The notes below the pieces were generated by a model that saw nothing but the letters and a program-made list of their open reading frames with translations, was not told the origin of the DNA and made no database searches. Positions 29,237 to 37,147 of a stretch of DNA of 37,147 nucleotides are shown piece after piece. The stretch spans positions 1-37,147 of the forward strand of contig NZ_JNIV01000045.1 in NCBI RefSeq assembly GCF_000701405.1, read 5' to 3'. Position numbers and translations under genes: made by a program. Position 1 is the stretch's first letter; every line of letters starts with the position of its first letter. This DNA comes from Deinococcus marmoris DSM 12784. GTDB taxonomy: Bacteria > Deinococcota > Deinococci > Deinococcales > Deinococcaceae.

Positions 29237-30007
29237 GTGAAACGCCTCCTGACGCTGCTGCTGTGCGCCGCGCTGGGGCACGCCGCCGCAGACCGTGCCG
29301 ATCCAGAGTTCGTCGGTTTCTCGCCGGACGGGCGCTACGCGGCCCTGGCCCAGTCGGGTGCCCAGGAAGGCAGCGGCAGCGTCTACACCGAACTGTGGGT
29401 GGTGGACAGTGCTAAAAATGCCCTGCTGGAAAGGTTTTACAGCCGGAGTGGCGAAAATCCCAGCGCGGGGCAGGGAAAGGTCATCAACCGGCAGGTCTTC
29501 AACAAGGCCGCGCCCGCCCTCAAACGCCTGGGCATCAGCGACTTGCGCCCTGGCACGGTGGTCTGGAAGCGCACGCCGCCGGACCTGCGCGCCAGACCCA
29601 GCAGCCCGGACGTCTTTCCCGCGTCGGTGCCGGGCCGCCCGAATATGCCCGCCGCACAGACCTACCCGGTGGAATTTGGCGGCAAGCTGTGGCTGTTCCG
29701 GCTGGCACAGCTTCCTTTCGGTCCCAGCAAGGAATGCCCACCCAGCGGCGAATCTCCCGGCTTCTCGCGCGGGCTGATGCTCTCGGTCACGTCCAGCCCG
29801 AAGCCCGGCACCGAGGTCACCACCATGTTGCAGGAGGACAGCCGCGTGCCCGCCAGCCGCCGCTGCACCTTCCATTACGAACTGGCCGAGGTGCGTGTGC
29901 AGGGCGACTTCATGGCCCTGACGGTGGCGGTCTACAGCACCTCGGGTTTTGAAGCCAACACCGACATCCGTTACATGCTGGTCACGGCGCGCAGGCCGGA
30001 CCGGTAA
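29237..30007 (+). CDS. secreted DUF2259 family protein
   Basis: 256 residues from GTG 29237. A short Sec signal peptide (MKRLLTLLLCAALGHAAA) is followed by the DUF2259 pattern ADPEFVGFSPDGRYAALAQS and the ELWVVDSAKNALLERFYSR segment. Two or three cysteines in the mature part could be disulfide-bonded. Its role is unknown. It begins one base after the VWA stop with GAGG just before the GTG, so the two secreted proteins are co-expressed and may work together. Confidence 0.83.
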   Translation: MKRLLTLLLCAALGHAAADRADPEFVGFSPDGRYAALAQSGAQEGSGSVYTELWVVDSAKNALLERFYSRSGENPSAGQGKVINRQVFNKAAPALKRLGISDLRPGTVVWKRTPPDLRARPSSPDVFPASVPGRPNMPAAQTYPVEFGGKLWLFRLAQLPFGPSKECPPSGESPGFSRGLMLSVTSSPKPGTEVTTMLQEDSRVPASRRCTFHYELAEVRVQGDFMALTVAVYSTSGFEANTDIRYMLVTARRPDR

Positions 30008-30023
30008 GCCCCTCAACTGACCC

Positions 30024-30401
30024 ATGTTGAAGATAGGTTCCATCGTCTGGGGCGTGCGCGATCTGGCGCGGGCCACCGCGTTCTGGACGGCAGCGCTGGA
30101 TTACCTGCCGCGTGAGGAACCGGACGACGACTGGGTGGTCCTGATTCCCCGCGAGGGTTCTGTGCTTGGAGGTTCGGGCGTCCAACTGGCCCTCAAGCTG
30201 GTTACGTCCCCGTCTGCCCGCCGTCATCATCTGGACCTCTATGCCGACGATGGAGCGGCGGAGGTGGCGCGGTTGCTGGCGCTGGGGGCGACTCGGGCGG
30301 ACTGGCGTTACGGGCCGGACGCTGATTGCGTGGTACTGGCAGACCCGGACGGCAACAATTTCTGTGTGATTCAGAAAAATTCCGACTGGTTCCGACGCTG
30401 A
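30024..30401 (+). CDS. VOC family (glyoxalase-like) protein
   Basis: 125 residues. The two beta-alpha-beta-beta-beta halves of the VOC fold are recognisable: IGSIVWGVRDLARATAFWTA at the start, HHLDLYADDGAAEVARLLAL in the middle and DCVVLADPDGNNFCVIQK at the end. The DPDGN(N)F motif carries the usual metal-ligand region. These proteins act on small molecules, for example in antibiotic or aldehyde detoxification; the substrate cannot be told. It starts 17 bases after the DUF2259 gene and may be in the same transcript. Confidence 0.88.
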   Translation: MLKIGSIVWGVRDLARATAFWTAALDYLPREEPDDDWVVLIPREGSVLGGSGVQLALKLVTSPSARRHHLDLYADDGAAEVARLLALGATRADWRYGPDADCVVLADPDGNNFCVIQKNSDWFRR

Positions 30402-30448
30402 ACCCGTCAACGCTGAGGGACGCTACAGAAGGCCCGCCACGCCCGCGC

Positions 30449-30454
30449 TAGCCT
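30449..30454 (+). promoter_or_regulatory. -10 box of a leaderless promoter
   Basis: TAGCCT ends eight bases before ATG 30463. Confidence 0.45.
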
Positions 30455-30462
30455 GCACGTCT

Positions 30463-30771
30463 ATGGGCAAGAAAGACCGCAACACTCCGCGCATGGCCTT
30501 CGCGTCGCTGCGCGATATGCCCGGCACCCGCGTCATGTTCTGGGTGGTGGACGAGTGCCCGTACTGTGGTGAGCGCCACCTGCACATCGCCGGAAACCTG
30601 CGAATGGCAGACCCCGGCGAGTCGCTGGGCGAGTACCCAGCCCCCTGCGATGGGTCGCGGATGTACGAACTGGCCCTGACTCCCCGCCCAAAACGCAAGC
30701 AGAGCAAGGAAGCTCGCCGCAAGGCCCGCCGCGACGGCAAGGGTGAGGTACTGGACGACGACAAGTGGTAG
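30463..30771 (+). CDS. small CxxC protein, function unknown
   Basis: 102 residues. The central CPYCGERHLHIAGNLR is a likely zinc-binding knuckle with nearby histidines; the C-terminal 35 residues are very basic (RPKRKQSKEARRKARRDGKG), which suggests nucleic-acid or ribosome binding. Family not recognised. It converges on the GNAT gene, 17 bases away. Confidence 0.75.
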   Translation: MGKKDRNTPRMAFASLRDMPGTRVMFWVVDECPYCGERHLHIAGNLRMADPGESLGEYPAPCDGSRMYELALTPRPKRKQSKEARRKARRDGKGEVLDDDKW

Positions 30772-30788
30772 CGACAGGCTGACGCGGA

Positions 30789-31313
30789 CTACCCGCCAAT
30801 TCGCTTCCAGTACAGCCGCGTTCCCGTCAGTCCCCCGTGCGGTTTGAGGGCGTAGTCGGGCAACTCTCCGGCAAACGTGTAACCCGCGCGCTCATACAGC
30901 CCCGCCGCCCCCTCATCCGAGGCGGTGTCCAGAACCAGTATGGTGCGCCCGTTTTGCACCGCCAGCGCCTCGGCTTCACGCAGCAGGGCAGAAGCCACGC
31001 CCTGACCCCGCCACTGGGGGCGGGTCATCATCTTGGCGATCTCGGCGCGGTGGGGCTGATTGGGCGGGGTGTTCAGGATCAGGGTGACGGTGCCGATCAG
31101 GTGCGGACCGTCCCAGCCGCCCAGGATGATCCGTTCGCCGCGCGAGGCGCTGTCCAGCGCCCCGTCCCAGAAAGTTGCGGCAGCTTCCGGCATCAGCGGG
31201 TGCATAAAACCCACCGAGCCGCCCCCGGCCACCGTTTCCACCAGCAGGGCGGCCAGTTGCGCGCGGGTCTCGGGCGTGGCGTGCAGGGGTCTGATCTCCA
31301 GTTCAGGGTTCAC
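30789..31313 (-). CDS. GNAT family N-acetyltransferase
   Basis: 174 residues from GTG 31313; the frame is open to 31439 but no in-frame ATG lies at the domain start, and the GTG places EIRPLHATPETRAQLAALLV at the N-terminus as expected. The acetyl-CoA-binding motif is MMTRPQWRGQGVASALLREA, followed by the LYERAGYTFAGELPDYALKP end. It transfers acetyl groups to an unknown amine. No clear ribosome site precedes the GTG, so the start is moderately sure. Confidence 0.88.
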   Translation of the reverse strand: MNPELEIRPLHATPETRAQLAALLVETVAGGGSVGFMHPLMPEAAATFWDGALDSASRGERIILGGWDGPHLIGTVTLILNTPPNQPHRAEIAKMMTRPQWRGQGVASALLREAEALAVQNGRTILVLDTASDEGAAGLYERAGYTFAGELPDYALKPHGGLTGTRLYWKRIGG

Positions 31314-31458
31314 TGCTGGGCCAGTGCGGCAGGGCGAAAGACCGGGGCAATGCGTTTCATCTGCCTGCCATAGTGGCGTTTCCCAGCGTGGATGTGAAGG
31401 CCAGTCCCGGCGGACCCTCTTTTGACTCCCGCGCACCATTGCGGCGGTGGTTGTGGCC

Positions 31459-31464
31459 TAGCAT
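31459..31464 (+). promoter_or_regulatory. -10 box of a leaderless promoter
   Basis: TAGCAT is followed by six bases and GTG 31471, which decides the GTG as start of the membrane protein gene. Confidence 0.55.
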
Positions 31465-31470
31465 GACGGG

Positions 31471-31983
31471 GTGAAAGGACTACGTCCCATTCTCTCGGCC
31501 CTGGCGGGCTTTGCAGCGGCGCTGGTGGCCTACAGCGTTGTGTTTGTGCGCGGCGACATGGGCGGGGTCATGGGCTATCTGCGGGCCAGGGGCGCACTCC
31601 GCAGACTGACTGAAAGTGGCGCGGACGCCGGAGCGGTGGCGGCTGCCCAGGACGCGCTCCGGGCGCTGGGCGCGCAGGTGGGCGATCCGGCGCTGGCCGC
31701 CCGACTGATCCCGCTGGCGCTGTTGGTGGGGCTGGCCGTGGGCTACGCGGTGTGGCGCGTCTTCGGGCGCAAGCAGACGCAGCAGGGCCGCCCCGACGTG
31801 CAGGAGCGGATGGTCTACCGTCTGGCGTGGCGCAAAGGCGGCGTGTTCACCCTGAACGATCTGGCCGAGAGCAGCCCGCTGGACGAGGCGCAGGCCCGCG
31901 CCGTGACCACCCGCATGCTGGAAGTGGGAAGATTAACCCGCAACGGTGAGGCTTTTTCCATTCGGCCAGGGAGCCGCGCGTGA
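31471..31983 (+). CDS. membrane-anchored protein with winged-helix-like C-terminus
   Basis: 170 residues. A first membrane helix (ILSALAGFAAALVAYSVVFV) and a second (LIPLALLVGLAVGYAVWRVF) flank an Ala-rich helical segment. The cytosolic C-terminal ~60 residues (VYRLAWRKGGVFTLNDLAES and AVTTRMLEVGRLTRNGEAFS) look like a small winged helix. It could be a membrane-bound regulator; family not recognised. Its stop overlaps the next start by four bases (GTGA), so the DinB-like gene is coupled to it. Confidence 0.7.
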   Translation: MKGLRPILSALAGFAAALVAYSVVFVRGDMGGVMGYLRARGALRRLTESGADAGAVAAAQDALRALGAQVGDPALAARLIPLALLVGLAVGYAVWRVFGRKQTQQGRPDVQERMVYRLAWRKGGVFTLNDLAESSPLDEAQARAVTTRMLEVGRLTRNGEAFSIRPGSRA

Positions 31984-32390
31984 CCTCCAGTACGCACATG
32001 TTCAGTGCCGATGAACTGGCCACCCTGCTGGACGAGGCCAACCACTCCCCCTGGGAAAGCGTGCGCGCCGCGCTGGACACCATTGACGGGCAGCCGCACC
32101 CACGCGTGGGCTGGCTGACCAGCCATCTGACCGCCACCAAGCGCGATTACTGGACCCAGATCGCCGCCGCCACGAACACCCCCGCCCCCGACGACGCCGC
32201 TGGATTGACCCGCCTGATGGCCTGGGAGGTGGATGCCACCCGCGCGCTGAATGCCGGGGCGCTCCAGACACGGCTGACACACAGCGACGAGAGCATCACC
32301 GTCTCGGAAGTTCTGCGCCTGAACGCCCGCCACACCGTCTGGCACGCCGGGCAGATTGCCGCGCTTGCCACTCCCACCCGACTGGCCTAG
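31980..32390 (+). CDS. DinB-like four-helix protein
   Basis: 136 residues from GTG 31980. The pattern of the DinB/YfiT metal-binding superfamily is visible: a histidine in the second helix (GWLTSHLTATKRDYW) and the C-terminal LNARHTVWHAGQIAAL with two further histidines. Members include thiol transferases and DNA-damage-induced proteins of unknown function. It is translated in coupling with the membrane protein upstream. Confidence 0.78.
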   Translation: MTSSTHMFSADELATLLDEANHSPWESVRAALDTIDGQPHPRVGWLTSHLTATKRDYWTQIAAATNTPAPDDAAGLTRLMAWEVDATRALNAGALQTRLTHSDESITVSEVLRLNARHTVWHAGQIAALATPTRLA

Positions 32391-32414
32391 CTGATCCCTT
32401 GCCCGGAGCCTGCC

Positions 32415-32729
32415 ATGCCTGAAGAACGCCCCTTTCTGACCGAGGCCAGTCCGCAGGGCGAGGACAACGCCGCCGCCGCGCCGCGTGCCCTGTTTGATCT
32501 GGCGGTCAACCGTGCCTGGGCGGCGCTACGCGGGTTCCCTTCGGGCAGCCCGGCATCGGCGCAGGCATCTGCTTTTCTGGGAGGCTGGCACGCCCGCACC
32601 CGCTTTGCCCGCCGCGTACCGCTTGACGCAGTCAAGGCGGCTGTTCAGCAGCATCCGGGCGGCGGCGAATACCACTGGGCCGGGGGACCGGGCGGCGGGT
32701 GGAGGGCAGGGAAAGCGCCGTTTCCGTAA
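32415..32729 (+). CDS. hypothetical protein
   Basis: 104 residues from ATG 32415, with GGAG six bases upstream. A central helical segment (ALFDLAVNRAWAALRGFPSG, SAFLGGWHARTRFARRV) is followed by a Gly-rich tail. No family recognised. It is the third gene in a row on this strand, 24 bases behind the DinB-like gene, probably the same operon. Confidence 0.6.
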   Translation: MPEERPFLTEASPQGEDNAAAAPRALFDLAVNRAWAALRGFPSGSPASAQASAFLGGWHARTRFARRVPLDAVKAAVQQHPGGGEYHWAGGPGGGWRAGKAPFP

Positions 32730-32763
32730 CATCCGGCTTTCAGAGCGTCCGGCACACGAGAAA

Positions 32764-32793
32764 GGCCCACCCCCGACATCTGCGGGAGTGGGC
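32764..32793 (+). terminator. hairpin after the small operon
   Basis: GCCCAC plus CCCG pairs with CGGG plus GTGGGC across a short loop, with one internal mismatch. The T-tract is poor, but the position 35 bases after the stop at 32729 fits a terminator. Confidence 0.5.
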
Positions 32794-32815
32794 TGTTGAA
32801 ACTTCTTGAGGCGCT

Positions 32816-32951
32816 TATACGGATTCCGTCTGTTTCGCGCAGAAATCGGGACAGCGCCGATTTCTGCACTCCACGCCCGGAACCCGTTTTTCTCCTGCTC
32901 ACTCCGTTCGGATTTTCAGGTGTTTTCAACACCTTTCAATCGGAGTCCATA
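32816..32951. repeat. MITE-like palindromic element between convergent genes
   Basis: The ends TATACGGATTCCG (32816) and CGGAGTCCATA (up to 32951) are imperfect inverted repeats with TA at both borders. Inside are two perfect hairpins: GCAGAAATCGG/CCGATTTCTGC (32839-32867) and AGGTGTT/AACACCT (32918-32934). The right end, read on the minus strand, has TGGACTCCGATTGAAA, very like CGGACTCCGATTAAAT before the transposase gene at the right edge. It abuts the stop codon of the E2-like gene and may act as its terminator. Confidence 0.7.
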
Positions 32952-34568
32952 TTACAGCACCAGGGCGATGGGTTTTTCCAGCGACTCGGCCACGCGGGTC
33001 AGGAACTGGGCAGCCTGGCGGGGGTTCACGTCGCCGTTCAGGCTCAGTGCGGCGCGGCCACTGTGTACGCGGCCCAGGCTGAGGGTCAGGGTGTGGGGGA
33101 AGTGCAGATCGTCCATGCCCAGCGTTCCGGCGTCGGTGACCAGCAGATCGGGAGCGCTGGCCTGACCGCTGTGCAGGGCGGTCATGGCGTCACGCAGCGC
33201 ACCGCCCGTGATGGGCCGGTCCTGACCGTCTGCGCCTTGCAGGGCCACATGCCCCAGGTCCAGACCCAGGACATCTGCGTGGCGCTGCGCGGCGCGGGCC
33301 ACCAGGAAGGCCAGCGAGACGTCCTTGCCCAGGGCCTCGGAGAGCTGGGCGCACAGGTCGTCTGCGGCCACCACGCTGGCGTCGCGGCGCAGGTAGGTGC
33401 CGAACCACACGGCGCTGGCGGGCATATCGGTGCTGGCGCTGGCGGCCAAGGGCTGGGCTTCCGGCTGAGCGACGGGCGGGTGAACTTCGGTCTCGGCCAC
33501 GGGCTGAGGCGCGGTTTCCTGCTCTGCCATGCCCTCGGGTGCCGTGTCGTATTCAGGAGCTGCTTCGTATTCGGGGGCAACGTAGTCTTCGAGTTCCGGG
33601 GCTTCCATTTCGGGAGCCTGGACTTCAGGGGCGGCCATTTCGGGGGCATAGACCTCGGCGGCGTGGACCTCCTCGACCTGGGGTTCGGCGGCGGCCACCT
33701 CGGCCACAGGCATCTGAACAGCCGGGGGCTGCATATCGAATTCCGGCGCGTTCAGCTCAGCGGCGTAGCCACTGGTGGACCCGGCGACGGACATGGGCTG
33801 CGCGGGCTGAACTTCGGGCATCGGCGTCGGCGCAGGAACGGACGCGGCGGGCGCGGCCTCGGCCACTTTGTCCTTGCGGTACAGGCGCGAGAGCAGGCCG
33901 CTCAGGCCCCCGCCCGCTGCCGCCGCCGCCACATCGGTGTGACTGACGCTGGGCGCGCTGACGGCTGGGACATGAACAGCAGGCACCTGCACCTCGGGCA
34001 TCTGCACCTCGGCAAGATGCACTTCGGGAGCGGGCACCGGTTCCGGGGCGCTCAGGCTGGGGAAAGCGGGTTCGGGGGCCGCCGCGATGGGCTGCGGCGC
34101 TTCCTGAATGTAGGGGGGCTGCTGCGCCGGAGTGTGCGCTGGGGCGAAAGACCAGTCGGTGGCGATGGGCTGCGGCTCGGCGGCCAGCGGGGCGTCCAGG
34201 TCGGCCATGTCGTCGTCCAGCTCGAAATCCATGTTGTCGTGGGCGGCGCTGGCCGTAGCGTTGACCGCAGGGGCTTCCGGCGCGCGGGACTGCGTAACGA
34301 ACTCGGCAATGTCGCTGTCGATCCCGGCCTGACTGAGCATGTCCGCGCTGAACATCCCGGCAGGGAGCTGCTCGTCGCCGGTCCAGCCCTCAGGCATCTC
34401 GTCCACCGGAGTGGACGGCGGCTCTTCCTCGCCGCTCATGATGCGTGACAGATAGTTCAGGATGTCCTGCTCGATGACCGTACCGCCCGAGCCGGACCCC
34501 CGCAACTGCTGCCATTCGATGCCGTTCGCTTCTGCCAGAATCTTGGCGAGCGGAGCAATTTGTTCCAT
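32952..34568 (-). CDS. E2-like protein with E3-binding domain, lacking lipoyl domain and catalytic His
   Basis: 538 residues from ATG 34568, chosen because AGGGGGATGGGA precedes it; ATGs at 34574 and 34604 are less well placed. Residues 4-40 (PLAKILAEANGIEWQQLRGS and GGTVIEQDILNYLSRIM) are a peripheral subunit-binding domain, which in E2 proteins holds E1 or E3. Then ~350 residues are a Pro/Ala/Glu/Val-rich linker with PEV(Q/H)-type repeats. The last ~145 residues resemble the E2 acyltransferase domain, ending LSLNGDVNPRQAAQFL and ESLEKPIALVL, but the catalytic DHRxxDG is replaced by NGDVNPR. No lipoyl domain (DKA) is present. It is probably a structural or regulatory paralogue rather than an enzyme. 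It lies divergent from leucine dehydrogenase. Confidence 0.82.
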   Translation of the reverse strand: MEQIAPLAKILAEANGIEWQQLRGSGSGGTVIEQDILNYLSRIMSGEEEPPSTPVDEMPEGWTGDEQLPAGMFSADMLSQAGIDSDIAEFVTQSRAPEAPAVNATASAAHDNMDFELDDDMADLDAPLAAEPQPIATDWSFAPAHTPAQQPPYIQEAPQPIAAAPEPAFPSLSAPEPVPAPEVHLAEVQMPEVQVPAVHVPAVSAPSVSHTDVAAAAAGGGLSGLLSRLYRKDKVAEAAPAASVPAPTPMPEVQPAQPMSVAGSTSGYAAELNAPEFDMQPPAVQMPVAEVAAAEPQVEEVHAAEVYAPEMAAPEVQAPEMEAPELEDYVAPEYEAAPEYDTAPEGMAEQETAPQPVAETEVHPPVAQPEAQPLAASASTDMPASAVWFGTYLRRDASVVAADDLCAQLSEALGKDVSLAFLVARAAQRHADVLGLDLGHVALQGADGQDRPITGGALRDAMTALHSGQASAPDLLVTDAGTLGMDDLHFPHTLTLSLGRVHSGRAALSLNGDVNPRQAAQFLTRVAESLEKPIALVL

Positions 34569-34846
34569 TCCCATCCCCCTTTGCTCGCCCACATCCAGCT
34601 TCATGGGCGTCCGTGCGGCGCGCCCGCCCCGTTCCCATCCAGGGGGAACAGCAGGCTGGGCGCGGGCAAGGTCATGAACGCAGAGTGCCCCGAACGGTCT
34701 GACAGCGTTCTTTCACGGCAAAAGCGTTGATGTATACAACTCCACTCTGACAGGAGCCACTCCCTGTCCCGGTCCCCAGAGAATGCCGTCTGACACAGGC
34801 TTTAAGGCATTCCAGCGAACAACAGGGGCAAGGCCGGAGAGGGTGC

Positions 34847-34852
34847 TAGGCT
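34847..34852 (+). promoter_or_regulatory. -10 box before the leucine dehydrogenase region
   Basis: TAGGCT is followed by seven bases and ATG 34860. That ATG opens a 23-codon frame, not the dehydrogenase frame. The rest of 34569-34846 shows no gene; TATACA near 34732 could belong to a promoter of the E2-like gene but has no clear -35. Confidence 0.5.
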
Positions 34853-34859
34853 ACGGCCC

Positions 34860-34924
34860 ATGTCGCCTTCCCCTTCCCAGTCGTGGGCCATACGGGCCAG
34901 CGCGGAGCCGCCCCAGGCGCGGCC

Positions 34925-34931
<7 letters not shown>
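34860..34931 (+). CDS. putative short upstream ORF of leucine dehydrogenase
   Basis: 23 residues starting MSPSPSQSWAIRAS, placed at the leaderless-type -10 box. Its stop TGA (34929-34931) overlaps the dehydrogenase ATG at 34925, so ribosomes finishing it could restart on the main gene. It may instead be the true N-terminus separated by a frameshift in the sequence. The peptide itself has no recognisable feature. Confidence 0.3.
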
Positions 34932-36611
<1,680 letters not shown>

Positions 36612-36663
36612 AGCAGGTTCAAGAGTCGAGGGGTATAAGGGCTGAAAACTGGAAGGCGAAGAG

Positions 36664-36835
36664 ATAACCCCTCTCCTACGGAGCTGTTCCAGCCAGTCAG
36701 CTTCGCTGCCAGCTCCCCTCAAAAGGGAGCCAAGGAGCGCGACTGGCCCGGCAATTCTGAGCCTCTTGCCTCCCTTTTAAGGGGAGGTGCCCCCGGAGGG
36801 GGCGGACTCGCAGAGCTGCGAAGCAGAGGGGTTAT
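36664..36835 (-). repeat. palindromic dispersed repeat, copy B
   Basis: 172 bases with perfect 11-base terminal inverted repeats ATAACCCCTCT (36664-36674) and AGAGGGGTTAT (36825-36835). Internal hairpins are AGCTCCCCTCAAAAGGGAGC-like and CCTCCCTTTTAAGGGGAGG. Its 43-base core 36763-36805 is the exact reverse complement of copy A. It follows udk and touches the left end of the IS at the right edge. Confidence 0.88.
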
Positions 36836-37147
36836 ACGGACTCCGATTAAATATTTTACAATATATGCCATGAAGTCCAACGCTTTCAGTCAACCTCTTC
36901 AACATGACGCCGCCGATTTCTGGCAGCTCTTCAAAACCAGCACCTGTGCCGTTCAGCGTCGTAGAGCGCAATTCTTTGCGCTCCTGGCAGAAGGACGCTC
37001 CCTTCCTGACCTGTTAGCGCTCACCCGCTACAGTCGGATGAGCGCTTACACCCTGCTCGCCCGGTATCACGCTCAGGGCCTGGACGGTCTCGCGGATGCA
37101 CGACACGGCAATACAGGTGCACCCACGCTGTTAACGCCAGATGAGCA
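36836..37147 (+). mobile_element. IS630-like element, left end and start of transposase (cut by window edge)
   Basis: After TA the sequence CGGACTCCGATTAAAT (36837 on) looks like an IS end. ATG 36870 opens a frame that runs off the window after ~92 residues. It begins MKSNAFSQPLQHDAADFWQL and contains SLPDLLALTRYSRMSAYTLL and ARYHAQGLDGLADARHG, the helix-turn-helix plus GLxGLxDxRR pattern of IS630-type transposases. The catalytic DDE part lies outside. Spacing between the end and the ATG is only about 30 bases, as in compact ISs. Confidence 0.75.

Noticed and set aside
32796..34448. 550-residue plus-strand ORF opposite the E2-like gene
   Set aside because: Gly/His/Arg-rich antisense frame produced by the repetitive linker; the minus strand carries recognisable domains and a ribosome site.

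Overview
The window reads as a high-GC chromosomal segment of a Deinococcus species. The clearest marker is a DdrO-type XRE repressor (16367-16756), the master regulator of the deinococcal radiation/desiccation response. Many genes also have a TAnnnT -10 box placed 5-8 bases before the start codon, the leaderless arrangement typical of Deinococcus. Most of the sequence is GC-rich housekeeping and stress DNA; the first ~1.6 kb is visibly AT-rich and foreign-looking.

Layout. 1-1582: tail of an IS4-type transposase and an AT-rich gene with a HEPN-like RNase motif, abutting carB. 1584-4661: carB. 4790-5657: two small genes, one a HEAT-repeat protein. 5747-8274: E1 beta and E1 alpha of a branched-chain 2-oxoacid dehydrogenase with a possible leader peptide and attenuator. 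8275-13072: secreted DUF4384 protein, small hypothetical, ECF sigma factor, FUN14 protein, Uma2-type nuclease-fold protein, pgi. 13296-15724: small ORF, NfeD-like membrane protein, M32 carboxypeptidase. 15782-17474: small hypothetical, ddrO with promoter and terminator, then a MazEF-type toxin-antitoxin pair. 17544-20357: polytopic anti-sigma/bactofilin-like protein with five short repeats, moaC, DUF177 protein. 20428-23454: peroxiredoxin coupled to a sugar-1-phosphate nucleotidylyltransferase, divergent from a mannose-1-phosphate guanylyltransferase. 23464-26356: an overlapping ATP-grasp / phosphoribosyltransferase-TRSP / HAD operon, the biosynthetic module described for tellurium-resistance (Ter) stress systems, here without visible ter genes. 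26642-30007: unknown helical protein, secreted VWA protein with three 90-residue repeats, DUF2259 protein. 30024-32729: small genes (VOC, CxxC protein, GNAT, membrane/winged-helix protein, DinB-like, hypothetical). 32952-36611: an E2-like protein with an E3-binding domain but no lipoyl domain and no catalytic His, divergent from leucine dehydrogenase; then uridine kinase. 36664-37147: a palindromic repeat and the start of an IS630-like transposase.

Two themes connect the genes. Branched-chain amino acid breakdown is represented by leucine dehydrogenase (deamination), E1 alpha/beta (oxidative decarboxylation) and the odd E2-like protein. Stress biology is represented by DdrO, MazEF, the ECF sigma factor, peroxiredoxin and the Ter-type metabolite operon. 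Mobile or repetitive DNA is present at both edges and as three small palindromic elements; one of these has ends like those of the IS at the right edge. I saw no tRNA, rRNA or CRISPR array.
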